40,440 nucleotides of DNA from Mesostigma viride (GCA_009746045.1 RPFO01001679.1:1-40440); one strand, 5' to 3'. Shown: positions 1-11,200, counted from the stretch's first letter. Notes: generated from the sequence alone by a model not told the origin. Numbers and translations: made by a program.

Positions 1-1695
1 GGTACGGAGCCGTCTCAGGTGAGAAAACAGTTTTTACCCCCATTAGTGTGCGTGTTTTTTTTAACGGTTTCGTTATTCCTTATCTCTGCTAAGTCGTCTG
101 ACATGAATGGGTCATTTCGCAGAGTGACCCTAACCTGAACCAACAAGTATGCTTTCCCTGTTGTTTTGATTTCAGAGGAAGCGGGGGCAGACGAAAAGAA
201 GTCAGAGGATCCCAAGAGAGCGGGACAACAACGGAGGTGAGCGATAATAATCCTGTGTTTTCGCTTTGTTCTTTGTTCATTTGTCCATCATTTCTGAGTT
301 GCCGTTTCCTTTGCATGTTGTGATTAATTTATGGAGGGTCATTTCGCAGAGTGACCCTAAACTTTTTCAACGAGTATGCTTTCCTCTGTCTTGCTGCATC
401 CAGAGGAAGAAAGGGGGAGATGAGACAGAGTCTCAGGGGAACGCCGAGGTTGGGGTGGGGAGGAGAAATTGCGGGTGAGCTAATAATTTTTTCGCCGCTT
501 CATAGTGCATGTCAGTTAGTCGTTCGTTCTGTTGAGATTTTTTTATGAAGGGTCACTTCGCAGAGTGACCCTAAACTTTTTTTCCGATTATGCTTTTGTT
601 TCGTTTTGTGGACCTGTGTGCAGCCGATCCAGTTGAGGGGCTTGGAACTTGGAAGTCATGGTTGACGACTTACGAAAAACATCTGAACGATGACGCCAAG
701 TCGTTCTTGAGCACCTTTGTCGAAGGAGATCGAAGTTGCGATCGATGACGGATGTCTGCATGAGAGGATGGAAGTAATACATGATATGGCCAGGCCTGAT
801 GAGATAATGAACCTTGGAGTGAATCTGGTCTTCGTGCCTTTTTGTTCGAAGTCATGGGGCGGAGCCTTAGAGGCAAAAGGGTGAAGGGGGAAGAAATGGC
901 ATCTCTCTTCGACACCTTCGAGTTGCTTTTACGAGTGCGGGTCGAATATACCCGACGCAGTGGATGTTACAGCTTATGTTCCTCGAAGCCTGCTCGTCTG
1001 GATCAAGCTGTCTTGTGCGACCAAACAGTACTGCAAGGACACGAGACAGCACCCATTTCACACGAGTATTTTGACATCATCATATCTGTCTGCAGGTGGG
1101 AAATGTACCAGGTCCTAGAGCAGGGGAAGACAGGTGAGGATTGGGACACCTCCCCGCTGACGGAAACGGATGTCAATCTGCTCTTTGAAGAAAGGGTCAA
1201 GGCTGCACAGTTCGACTGGGATGTCTTCGGCGACTTTCTGATCGCCATGGACCACTCGGTACTCCCGAGTCCCGAGTTGTTCAGGCTGGTTCGGAAGTGA
1301 TTGAAGATTTGGATGGGGTTAGATCGCACTTCCTTTCGTCGTATTCAGTGTGGATGGCGCAGTTTAGGGTGAATTCTTCCGAGTCGAGCTGTTGAATTGT
1401 TTCTTCAGTTGTGCGAGGATGAGATCCTGCGTTTTCGTCAGAGTGGGGAGTTCGACATGGCCGGACAGTATGAGCCCCCACGAAAGGAGGTTGTCGCATG
1501 GCTTGAGTACAAGGGGATCGACGACTGCCTGTCGTTAGTGACGGCGAACATAAACGAGAAATCATGGAGTCAGGACATGCTATCTCACTTGTTTTTTCTT
1601 CGGACGTTTTTCGAAAACGAACTGAGCCACACAACTCCATCTGAGATGTGGCCGATCGGACAAGTGTTGCGGGAGTGGAGATTTGACATTGAGGT
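1..1695 (+). CDS. Hypothetical multi-exon gene, 5' exons (partial, frame-broken)
   Basis: I do not recognise this protein. Exons inferred from GT..AG sites are 1-18 (partial), 176-236, 404-474, and from 624 onward to about 1695, where a donor follows the residues DIE. The small exons are hydrophilic. The large one contains stretches such as NLGVNLVFVPFCSKSW and DDCLSLVTANINEKSW. The reading frame changes near 740, again between about 870 and 900, and again between 1300 and 1400, so this part cannot be read continuously. That could be assembly error, missed small introns or decay. The first three introns resemble each other and each holds a hairpin. The gene continues downstream to 7828 and begins before the window. 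Confidence 0.5.
109..130. repeat. Intron hairpin, copy 1
   Basis: GGGTCATT and AGTGACCC pair around the loop TCGCAG, an 8-bp stem with one G-U pair. It lies in the intron 19-175, about 45 bases before the acceptor. Confidence 0.75.
336..357. repeat. Intron hairpin, copy 2
   Basis: Identical to copy 1, in the intron 237-403, again about 45 bases before the acceptor. The bases that follow (CTAAACTTTTTCAACGAGTA) resemble those after copies 1 and 3. Confidence 0.75.
550..571. repeat. Intron hairpin, copy 3 (perfect stem)
   Basis: GGGTCACT and AGTGACCC form a perfect 8-bp stem around TCGCAG in the intron 475-623. Compared with copies 1 and 2, one T is replaced by C and restores a G-C pair. Confidence 0.75.
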
Positions 1696-1810
1696 AATTA
1701 TTGACATTTGTGTACATTTTTATTCAGTCCGTTTAGATTAGTGTTGTGTATTTCTTTTGTTGAAAATTGTTACTAACGATGAACGCATTTCTTGCTCTAC
1801 TTCCCGCCAG

Positions 1811-3178
1811 GAGGGTGACATTCCATGTTTTGAGGGACAAAGTCCTTCAGCGTGGAACCGGAGGTAAGCAAATGCCGCTAAAGGTTCGGGTCGATTTGTG
1901 AAGATAGGATATTCAAGAAATAGTTCCTGTTTTGACTGACTTTGTATATTTATCTGAACGCACGTTTCGTCTTGCAGGATGACGATCAACCTTTCGAAGA
2001 GGTCGAAGGGATGGGGACGGAGAACGTAGAGGTAGGAAATTTGTTTCATTTTACTGTTCAAGCAGGGTTGGGGTCGCTCCGCAGAGCAACGTTAAAACAA
2101 AATTAATGCTCGTTTTTTTTATGTCATCGTCTGAATTATTATTATTTTTTTTTCATGCAGGAGGTGGACGAGAAGGAAGAGGAGGAGAAGGAGCAGGAGG
2201 TGGACGAGGAGGAAGAGGAGGAGGAGCACGAGGAGGAGGAGGAGGAGGAAGAAAATGAGCCCGAGCCAACTCCGAAGGGGAAGGGAAGGCAAAGGTTTGT
2301 GCAATGTTTTTTAAGTTTATAACGCTGAAGGTCGCGCTGCAGAGCTAGGATGCCAGAGTGCAGATTATTCTTCTTAATACATTTCGCTTCATGTGTATGT
2401 TGTGTGTTGTTGGTATACCTTCCAGCAGGCTAAAAAAAGGGCGACGACGACACTCCAAGCAGCTTACCTAAAGCTTATTGCCAGAAGGAAGAAGGTGCAG
2501 ACTGCCTGTGATATTGGCGAACTCATCCTAGGCAATCCCCCTAAGGATGTTACGATGGGTGCCGGGGAGTTTCGCAAGTATCTCACCCAACTACGCGTTG
2601 AGGCGGCGGCCGATTTCGCAATGCAAGGCGCCGACACCTTCAACGGTGACCTGGCCTATGATTTTGTCAACCAAGTCAAGTCCAAGGGCACCGAAAAGTT
2701 CAAGTGGAAACCAAAGGCGTACACGGAGGCGAAGGTGGACAAGGTCATCAAGTTCATGAAGTGGATCTCAAGAGAAGGGATCGTGAACGGGCGAAGCTGC
2801 TTGAGGGTCAGGCAAAAGATTCCAAAAAGAAGAGGGATGCGGATAAAAAGGAGAAGGGGAAGGATAAGGGGGAGGATGACGCGGCCGGGGGGGAGAAGGG
2901 CGGGAAGGGAAAGAAGGGGAAGAAGGCGGGAGAAAAGGAAGAGGTGCGTTTTTTGCGGAATTGTAGATTTAGAGGGGTAGCTCTGTGGAGTGAACCTTTT
3001 TACCTTCTCCGTTCTTTGCACCCTATTCGGAATTTTTTGTCTGCACGCCGACTATTTGCAAACGTTAAACTATTTATTGTTTTCCTGTCTCATCCTTGTC
3101 AATGCCTTCCTCCAGGGTGGCGAGGGGGAGAAAGGCGGAAAAGGAAAGAAGGGGAAGAAGGCGGGAGAAAAGGAAGCG
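1811..3178 (+). CDS. Same hypothetical gene, small acidic and lysine-rich exons
   Basis: Candidate exons bounded by CAG acceptors and GT donors are 1811-1863, 1978-2031, 2160-2295, about 2427-2943 and 3117-3178. Exon 2160-2295 codes for a Glu-rich acidic tract with scattered Val, Asp and His. The 2427-2943 exon starts with a folded-looking segment (KVQTACDIGELILGNPP, FRKYLTQLRVEAAADF) and ends in a Lys/Gly-rich tail (GGKGKKGKKAGEKE). The tail is in a different frame from the first part, with a one-base shift near 2765-2785. Exon 3117-3178 repeats the KGKKGKKAGEKE tail because it lies in a tandem exon-intron duplication. Splice phase does not close at the 2295/2427 junction in my model. Function unknown. 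Confidence 0.45.
2071..2091. repeat. Intron hairpin-like motif, degenerate
   Basis: GGGTCGCTCCGCAGAGCAAC in the intron 2032-2159 keeps the CGCAGAG core, but the right arm is mutated and only part of the stem can pair. A further weak relative (GGTCGCGCTGCAGAGC) is at 2330-2345 in the next intron. Confidence 0.5.
2975..2996. repeat. Intron hairpin-like motif, diverged
   Basis: GGGTAGCTC and GAGTGAACC flank TGTG in the intron 2944-3116. The arms are partly complementary. The motif is duplicated together with its intron (see 3207-3228). Confidence 0.5.
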
Positions 3179-3206
3179 GTGCGTTTTTGGTGATTTAGAT
3201 TCAGAG

Positions 3207-3228
3207 GGGTAGCTCCGTGGAGTGACCC
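3207..3228. repeat. Intron hairpin-like motif, diverged duplicate
   Basis: GGGTAGCTC and GAGTGACCC flank CGTG in the intron 3179-3347. It differs from its duplicate at 2975 at two positions, one of which restores the ACCC end. Confidence 0.5.
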
Positions 3229-3347
3229 TTTTTACCTTCTGTGTTCTTAGCACCCTACTCTGAGATTTTCCTACGCTCGCGGACTATATGCATACGTTTA
3301 ACTATTTATTGCTTTCTTGTCTCATGTTCGTCAATGCCTTCGTTCAG

Positions 3348-4508
3348 GGTGCCGAGGGGGAAGGAGACGGTGACGGAAGGTTGGCCGGCAATGATGCCGT
3401 TTTTGCACTCGTCAAGGAGATGCTTAACTACGTCGAAGCCAGGGGCAAGGCGCCGGCGTCGGATATATTAAAGTGGCCTACCTTCTCCCCTTTTCTTGAG
3501 CTTCTGAAAGCACTTTCAAAGCTCTTCAAGGAGGGGATCCTGACGAGTAGTGGAAAGGTGGACAAGGAGCCGATCATCAAAGATTGGAAGATGGCAACGA
3601 CCGTGGACTCCGAGAAGGAGATCAGGGACAAAGCCATTCGGGACGCGAATGCTGTGCGGGAATCCCGTTGGATTCGACCGAGTGACTTCATCGATACCGG
3701 TTGCAATAGCATGCGCATTCACACCGTCAACGGGCTGATTTTGCCTGACAACATGAGGCAGCGGTTGCTAAGCGATGAGGTGTTCAGGGAGAACGGGCGC
3801 ATCTTGCTGAATGCAAAGACAAACAGTTTGCATTTTAAGGTGTGCATCCCTGTGTGGCAGTTCGCCTTTCAAGCGCTTGCGGAAACCAAGCCAAGCCTCT
3901 TCGCCAAACACATCACGTCCACCGGCCCTTACCGGGATTGGCTGAAAAAATGCCATGGCGCTAGGACTGACGCGGAGTTCGTGGGCTCGCGTTACTTTCG
4001 CCCCTTGTCCGACAAGGAGATTGAGAAGTATCTTGGAACCAAGTCCACCGCTTCTTTCCTCAAGAGAGGTGTTGAGTTCCGGACCTATGCACGAGTCGGG
4101 GAACAAGACGACGTTCTGCCCTTTGATTTTCAACCAAGGGAGGTCTTCAGCCTAATAAGCCAGGCCTCCTTAAAGGCATTCGACCCAAGATTTCACGAAG
4201 AACATCCTGATGGCGAATATCTCGTTCTTCGATATGCGGTGGTCGACGGAAACCACTATTTCAAGGGTTTAAAGTCTTTCAAGCAATTGGAGGGGGAATG
4301 GACGCCCGGTGTGACACATGTTAAGAAACTAATGTGTGAAGGGGGGGCAGCGTCTGAGAACGCGAAGGACAGTGCCGCGGCGGCTAAACTTTTCTCATCC
4401 CTTATGGAACAATTCCATACTGGGTACGGGGGAACGAACGTCATTCTGCTTCGGGGGGCCGACCTTCTTCCAAATTGGGACGAGTGTAAAAAGTTCCCGG
4501 AAATATCT
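3348..4508 (+). CDS. Same hypothetical gene, central conserved-looking exon (387 codons)
   Basis: A single open exon runs from the acceptor at 3345-3347 to the donor GTAAGTGG at 4509. It encodes about 387 residues of balanced composition with no low complexity after the first 15 residues, which suggests a folded domain. It includes segments such as NGLILPDNMRQRLLSDEVF, PVWQFAFQALAETKPSLFAK and YLVLRYAVVDGNHYFKGL. I cannot assign it to a family; no catalytic signature, membrane helix or zinc ligand set stands out. It connects to the next exon at 4841 or 4842 through a 333-bp intron that holds three hairpin-like motifs. Its codon-like openness contrasts with the frame breaks upstream, so this part of the gene is probably genuine coding sequence. 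Confidence 0.65.
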
Positions 4509-4580
4509 GTAAGTGGTAGTTCTATCTATGGCAATGGTGACGCTGCAGTTCCACCACTTCGTCGTGTTATGTCGAGTAAG

Positions 4581-4717
4581 GGTCGCACTGTGGAGTGACC
4601 ATGTCAAAAGTCTTCCTTTATCATGCATTATAAATGCGGGAAGTCGCACACAGAAACGACAATGGCAGTCAAACTCTCATCCCGACATATTTCTGGGGTG
4701 GTTTCGCAGAGTGACCC
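4581..4717. repeat. Two hairpin motifs in one intron
   Basis: GGGTCGCACT..AGTGACC at 4581-4602 and GGGTGGTTTCGCAGAGTGACCC-like sequence at about 4696-4717 lie in the 333-bp intron 4509-4841. A weaker relative, GTCACGCTGCAAGTCGACCC, is at about 4775-4795. This intron is twice the size of its neighbours, as if two or more intron units were joined or a small exon was missed. Confidence 0.55.
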
Positions 4718-4841
4718 TAACTTACCGATTTCGGCGCTGAAGACCATTTTTCGCGCTCCCGTGCGTTCATAACGTCACGCTGCAAGTCGACCCTTGAATT
4801 GTTCTTGTGTGTCAATTTTTCGTTCCTCTGTTCGTGACAGG

Positions 4842-7182
4842 AGGTTGGGAAGAAGAAGCTGGATCGCCTATTCGAAATCTCCAAGGGCGCCAATGCCGAA
4901 GATCAGGCGGTAGCGGATCGGACGCTTGGGCAGGCGCTTCTGGATGTTTGGAATTACAACAGGCTGTACTTGCACGGCGTCGTGAAGCAGGGCAAAGGGC
5001 ATTTTATTCCCGATGGCCATTACACGAACCTGCTGGCGTACATCCTGCCGGCCACCAAACAATCAGTCGGGAGGGAAGGGAGTTTGGAGGGGAGTAAGGA
5101 GGATAAGGGGGAGTTGAGGGAGGAAGAAGGCGAGCGGAAAAAAAACAAGGCCCAACCTTCCCAAATTTCAAATTACAATCGAGTTCTGGCGAACACCTTC
5201 CTGCGCCTCACAAAGGCCAGGCCGGATGATGAGAATTCAGTCACACCAGCTTCTGAGGAGACTATGACTCTCAGATGCCGGTTCGCTAACGCCGAGGGCA
5301 CCAAGAAGGGGCAAAAGGTGTCCTGGACGTCTGTAAGGAACCTGGCGTCGTTTCCGATGATGGACGCTGTGTGTGAATGCATCATGAGTGGGGAGGTTGG
5401 GCCCGAAAAGCTGTCAAAGTTGGTGGAGTTGGCCAAGGACGTACTTGAGTGCGTTCGCCAATTCATCCTTATTAAGTTTCAGGAAAAGCCCGACTTGGAT
5501 GGCGAATGTAAGGGGGGGGCTGATATGGAGTACAAGGCTTCTCGCTTATTTGAAGAGGTGTTCGGCTGTCGACTACTTGGGCGGATGCCAAGGAACAAGG
5601 ACGTCGTCGATCGATTCCTTGCATTTTGGGAGAAGGCCGTCATCATCACGCGCAATGTCGCCTACCTCTTAAAGTCCGAAGGTCTTGCCAATCACCTAAG
5701 GATTCCGAGAAAGGATCTGATGGATAGCAAAATCGATCTAGTGGATCTCCTCGACAAAACCGCTCCGAACTTCAGCATGAAGGGTTCGCACGGCCTTCTG
5801 GACAAGGACTTGTATCTCCACTATCAAAAAAAGATGGAAGGAGGGGAAGGGAAGAAGGAGGCGGTTGTTGAGGCGAAGGAGAAAGTTGCAGGGAAAGGGG
5901 GGGAGAAGGTGGAAGAGAAAAGTGCTGAGCCGATTGAGTATAACTGGCGCAGCATTTCCTGGGATAAGATGACCGTCTGGTATTCTTCTCATAGTCTCCC
6001 TAAAGGCGGCCCTGACAGGAAGAAGGCATTTGTGAGGAGGGTGGCGGCGGAGGTGGCGGTGGGCGACGGTGAGGGCTTCCCATCCACTTTCGCGAGGCAA
6101 GACGATGGCCTGACGCCACTACCGTGCTGTAGAATCCTGAATTTGGATGGTGAGTTCGGCCGCAAGTGGACGTCCTTCAAGGACTTCTGGTGGGGTGACC
6201 ATGACCTCTTTATGGTTCCTCCAAAAAAGACAACTGTCGAACGAGCTTCCGGTTACCACAGGAAGCTTATCGAGCTAGCGACGCAGTTTTTCTGGGAGTT
6301 GCGTCCCATCGTGGTCGTTTTTGGCGGAAAGAAGTCATTGGATGGCTTCGAAGACTTACTGGTTCGGATGGGGAAGATGCCTGACGTCTCGTGGACGTCA
6401 TTGGCGAAGAAGAGGAAGGCTGAGGATGACGCGGAAGGAGATTCGGATGGGGACGAGGGAGGCGAGGGACAGGGAAAGGAAGGAGGGTCGACTCGCAGAG
6501 CGACGTCTACGGGGGGAGAGAAGTCGTCACCGCAGAAGACGTCTAAGGGGGGAGAGAAGTCGTCACCGCAGAAGACGCGGGACAAAGGGAAGGGTGGGCA
6601 GCGGCCGTCTGTCCAGCCGCAGCCGGAGTCACACCCTTCCAAAAAGCTTCGAAAGGCAGTTGTTCAAATCTCGGACGACGAAGATGAAGCTGAGCCTGGC
6701 GCTTCTGCCCGGCCTGTCGCTCCTTCCGCGCCTACGCGCGTTTCAAAGTATCCCAAGAAAGAGCTTCGAAGGCAGCCAGTCGAGTCATCATCATCCTCCT
6801 CCTCCGAGGAGGAGGAGGAGGAGGGGGAGGAGGGGAGGAGGGGAGGAGGGGGAGGAGGGGAGGAGGGGAGGAGGGGAGGAGGAGGAGGAGGAGGAGGAGG
6901 AGGAGGCGGAGGAGGAGGAGGAGGAGGAGGAGGAGGAGGAGGAGGAGGAGGAGGAGGAGGAGGAGGAGGAGGAGGAGGAGGAGGAGGACGGGGATGACGA
7001 CGAGGAGGAGGAAGATGGAGGGAGGCGAAGGGGTGATGGAAGGGCAAGGGGTGGAGGGGCAGGAGGGTCAACTCGCAGAGCGACGTCTGAGGGGAGGAAG
7101 AAGCCTGCCGCGCCCTCCAAGTCTTCCGGCTCGTCTCGACCCAAGACAGCTGCTACTCGAGCTCCGAAAGGAATAACAAAGG
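4842..7182 (+). CDS. Same hypothetical gene, long exon ending in a GGA repeat
   Basis: After the acceptor GTGACAG the frame reads EVGKKKLDRLFEISKGANAE and stays open to the GGA repeat at about 6795. It encodes a mixed alpha-helical-looking region, then charged linkers (EEEGERKKNKAQP), then a second folded-looking segment (FPMMDAVCECIMSGEVGPEK, DVVDRFLAFWEKAVIITRNVAYLL). A Lys/Ser-rich tail with two copies of GGEKSSPQKT follows. The tail carries nuclear-protein features: basic clusters and an acidic-serine patch (QISDDEDEAEPG, SSSSSSSEEEEEE). In the repeat the open frame changes from Gly to Glu. After it, the Glu frame resumes with STRRATS and RPKTAATRAPK before the donor at about 7183. The exon may encode a chromatin or nuclear protein, but that is inference from composition only. 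Confidence 0.6.
6485..6506 (+). repeat. Hairpin motif inside coding sequence, copy A
   Basis: GGGTCGACTCGCAGAGCGAC carries the same CTCGCAGAG core and GGGTC/GAC arms as the intron hairpins, but lies in the long exon and is translated GSTRRATS. Confidence 0.6.
6795..6990 (+). repeat. (GGA)n trinucleotide repeat in exon
   Basis: About 195 bp of GGA/GAG with scattered GGG units. It reads as poly-Gly or poly-Glu depending on frame. The upstream coding frame enters as Glu, passes into Gly, and the downstream coding sequence needs the Glu frame, so the true length may be wrong by one or two bases. Confidence 0.8.
7065..7085 (+). repeat. Hairpin motif inside coding sequence, copy B
   Basis: GGGTCAACTCGCAGAGCGAC follows the GGA repeat and again encodes GSTRRATS, in the resumed reading frame. 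Copies A and B differ by one base. Confidence 0.6.
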
Positions 7183-7299
7183 GTGAGGAAATCGCTGTTT
7201 TGGTCGTGGCATGTATCCTGAATTTTTTTTTTAATTCGTTTGCAATCTATCTACGTTGACTTTAGTCCGTCGTTGATGTGCCGATTGGTTACGCGCAGG

Positions 7300-7828
7300 T
7301 AATGATGTGGTGCGGGCGAACGCTGCGGTGGGCTTCGGTCCTGCAGCTAAACTTACTGCTCAGTCTGAAGGGGTGGAAGCGAATGCGCAGAGCCAAGAGC
7401 CTTATGAGAAGCCTACGCTGTGGATGAGACTTATGGACGGGGAACAGAAACACGGAGCACCGGAGTGCTTCTGGATTGATGGGTGGGCCGAGAACACCAT
7501 GAGAAGGGCCAATGCGAGTAGGGAAAAGCAAAAGTATACCAAGTTACAGGAGGTGAAGTTGTACGGGCAGGTAGGTGGATACGATCGGAAATGGAGGGAC
7601 GTTTGCATGAAGTTTTTTCCAGAAGAGACAGAGGGCGGAAAGTTGCATCGGGGCAAGTTCTGGATGCCTTTGGACTATGTGAAGAAGGTGGTGACTCTGA
7701 TGGACGGAAAGAGTTGGAATGATGTGGCAAAGTGGGCACCTGCGATGTCCATCGATCCAAAGAGGAAGAAGTCCAAAACAGAAGAGCAGAAATTGGAAGC
7801 AGAAGCAAGGAGCAAGAATAAGAAGTGA
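7300..7828 (+). CDS. Same hypothetical gene, last exon
   Basis: The exon follows a 117-bp intron ending TACGCGCAG. Joining AAAGG to GTAATGAT gives TKGNDVVRANAAV in frame. It encodes about 175 residues and ends AEARSKNKK-stop at 7826-7828. Recognisable stretches include PECFWIDGWAENTMRRANAS, YDRKWRDVCMKFFPEE and KFWMPLDYVKKVVTLMDG. Spaced Trp and aromatic residues suggest a small folded domain, followed by a basic tail (KRKKSKTEEQKLEAEARSKN). I do not recognise the family. About 250 bp of AT-rich 3' flank follows before GC-rich retrotransposon sequence begins. Confidence 0.65.
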
Positions 7829-8293
7829 CGTTCGAAGACTTTATTTTATGTTGGACGAGTCTTTAGTAAATTCAGTCGACTCCGTCTCAAGTGCGACGAA
7901 TGTATCCATGATATTCTTCAATGAAACAATGCAATTTCACGCTAATGTAAAGTTTTTATGTCACACGAGACTTACAATGAGATAAATACCCACAAATTGT
8001 AATATTTACGTGAAATTTATACGTTCGCAAGCCAAAATTCAAGATTTTTGCCTCAAAATTGAAGGAAAAGTGTCACACACTTGGCTTGGACCGCGGAACA
8101 TTCGAAGTGGGCCCGGCCATGATCAGGATGCAAGGTCGCCAGGCACGCCACGGTCAACCTTCCCGCCAATTTACCAGCCTCACACGCCTCCTAGCCCGCC
8201 TTGAGCGGGATGAGGCCCAGTCGACACGCCGGCGACCCCAGCCAGGACGGAGACGACGCATATCCGTCCTGAAAGAAAGCCTCCATGCGTTGA
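7829..8293. other. 3' flank of hypothetical gene and unassigned sequence
   Basis: 7829-8050 is AT-rich, with no gene recognised. From about 8090 the base composition jumps to GC-rich, and a frame (8059-8439) codes for an Arg-rich stretch (RRRPQPGRRRRISVLKESL) leading into poly-Pro. This may be the 5' part of the following LINE. Confidence 0.4.
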
Positions 8294-11200
8294 CAAGCAT
8301 TAACCCCAATCGCCACCCTCCCCCTCCCCCCCCCCCCCCACCCCCACCCCCACCTCCAGCACTACCCTTCTCCACCCCCACCCCACCCCCACCCCCCGCT
8401 AATAGGGCAACGGCCCATTCTTGGCATTGCAAGTTTTAACGTGCGCACCCTCCCTGCAGATCCTTCTACGAGCGGCGGCACCCCAGCACGCCAACGCGTC
8501 GACGAGCTGATCGCCCTGTGCGCCGACAACAAGATCGCTGTTCTTGGAGTCCAGGAGCACCGACGCACCGTTGACCCTCAGCACGCGGTCAACGGTCTGC
8601 TGGTCGACGACCTGCGGGCAGGCTGGCGGTTCCACTATGGTGGCGGCGACGCGCCGGGCCAAGGTGGTGTGGGCCTCTTGTGCTCGCCGGCAGCATCAGA
8701 GCAGCTCCAGTCCATCGTGCTGCGGTCCCCGCGTGTGCTAGTGGCCACTTTTTCGGCCACTGAGGGCCATTCACGCCACACGCTAACCGTTATCGTGGGA
8801 TATGCACCACATGCGGGTCGAGCTCAGGCGGAACGTGAGGCCTTCTTCGACGCCCTCAAGGAGGAGGAGGCCAACATTCCAGCTCGGCACTTCCTGGTTA
8901 TGCTGCTCGACGCCAACGCCACGCTGCCAGTTGGCACTGGGGGCGCTCAGTATTCCCCAACCAACACGACAGCCAACGGTAACACGCCTTTATTTGCGAA
9001 TCTGCTGGCAGAATCTGCGCTGGTTGCATGCAATGCTTCTTTCGCACGCCCCGCTGAGCAGCTGGCCACCTTTTTTGGGCCGTCGGATCGGGTGGTGTGC
9101 CTTGATTATGTCTGCGTACGTCGGGCTCAGCGCCCCTCAGTTGTCGATGCTCGCGTCCTGCAAGATTCTGTCAGCACGGTGGAATCTGATCATCGTCTCG
9201 TGCTCGCTCGCATCAGATTGCGGTTTCCTGGGGTGAAACCGTCGCGACAGCTGGCACCTCAGCCAGATCTGAAAGTGCTCCGGATTGTGCTGAAGGATGC
9301 CGACAAGATGTCAGCAGAAGAGCAGGCCGCTATGTCGCACAGGGATGATTTCCTGGCCGTATTCGACGCCGGGGGCAGCCGACAGCAGTTACACGCCATT
9401 CCGCCGCCGGGGGATATTTCAGTGATCCTCCGTGGTGTCGCCGCCAAGTATCGCCTGGCTGCCCGCACCCTCCCCACCTTGCCTCCGCGTCGGCAGCTTG
9501 CTGTCCACCGTCACGCACCGACAGTGGTCGCCGCCAGGCAGATGCTCCGCCGCAACAGAGATCCGATCGCCAAACCTGGGCTGCAAGCAGCTCTGAGGGC
9601 CGCCTACGAGCAGGCTGAGAAGGCAGATGCTCAGCAGATGGTCAAGGACCTGCGCAGCTGCCAGCAGAAGCACGACGGCAAGGGGGCCTGGTTCTGGTAC
9701 AAGCGCCTCGGGCACCCGGACGGCCTCGGCCGGCCCCACCGCCACGACGTCCCCGGCGCCCCAGCCAAGCGGCTTCGTACCTGGGCCACGGCCACGGCCG
9801 AGGTCGTGGGGACAGCTGCGCCGCCCCCACCCCTGCTCCCAGCCGCCGCCGCCCGCCCGGCCGCCCTGGCCGGCCCCGCAGGGCCCCCGGCCCCGCCTAG
9901 GTCAGCGGCGGACTACCTAGTCCCCCCGCTGGTCGGCCCACTTGGCGACCCGTCTGACATGCCTCCTTTCACCTCTCGCGAGGTCACGGAGGCGGTCCAG
10001 CGCCTGCGTTATGACGCAGCCACCGGCTCTGACGAGATTCCGGCCGCAGTTGTAAAACTTGCAGCCGAATTCGAGGACACAGGTGTTATGCTGCTCTTCC
10101 GGGACATCTGCAACCGCCTTCTGCTGTCGTCGCAACCACCTCCAGCGGCCTGGCAACACAGTTTTCGCACGATGCTGTACAAGAACAAGGGGTCGCCTGC
10201 CGACCCCGGCAACTACAGAGGGGTGTGCATTCAAAGTGCCCCCCTCAAGCTTCTTATGCGGCTCATCCTGAACCGCCTGCGCACGGCCCTGGACGGTCAC
10301 CTCAGCGAGACTCAGCACGGCTTCCGTTCAGGTCGCAACACAGTACAGGCGCTCTTCGCTACTCGCAGACTGGTGGAGGAACTGCAACGCCTTCAGCCTG
10401 GTGAGTCCCCTTTGCACCTTGTGCTGGTGGACTTCATCAAAGCCTTCGATTCGGTTTTCTGGCCTGCGCTTTGGGACATCCTCGAGTTGTTCCGGATCCC
10501 CCGCCCCCTGATTGCTGTCATCCGCAACCTGTATGAAGGGTCCACCACTTCGGTGCGCACTTCTTACGGGACCACGCCCCCATGCCCTTTACAGAAGGGT
10601 GTGTGGCAGGGCTGCGTGCTGTCGCCCTACCTGTTCATTATTGTTGTCGAATACGTAATGATTCAGGCGCGCAAGCGATTTGCCCGCATCGTGGGCAGGG
10701 AACCAGGAGTGCAGGTTGCTAACAAATTCTGGCATGGCGGTGCGGACACGGAGATTCGGCTAGCAGACATCATTTACGCAGACGACACCACCCTCTTCGA
10801 GGACACTGAGCACGTGCAGACATGGCTTGACTGCCTGGCTCTCGAGGCCCTTGCAGTGGGGCTTGAGGTCAGCAAGAAGACAGAGGCCCTGGCGGTTGGG
10901 CTCACCAACCCAGCGCCGCCCCTCTACCTCCTAGACGGCTCTCGAGTCCTGTATCGGGACCGCGTTAAGCTGCTGGGCAGCCTGCTCCCTAGCTGCGAGG
11001 TTGATGTGGACCACCGCATCTCCCTCGCCTGGCACGCTTTACGCCAGTACCGGGCCCTGTGGCGCAAGCCCCTGGGCAAGATCGAGAAACAGGACCTGTT
11101 CAAGGTCCTCGTCCTTCCTGTTCTCACGTATGGCGCCGAGACGTGGACCCTCACCGCCGACCTGGCCCGCAAGCTGGACGGCGCGGTCACCAGCATGCTG

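Larger units (their letters stand above)
2883..3350 (+). repeat. Tandem exon-intron duplication (about 235-bp period)
   Basis: The block ending an exon in KGKKGKKAGEKE plus its following intron (2883-3116) is repeated at 3117-3347. Both introns start GTGCGTTTTT, contain the GGGGTAGCTC hairpin-like motif and the phrase AACTATTTATTG, and end near CAATGCCTTC..CAG. The two copies have diverged by scattered substitutions. Confidence 0.75.
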
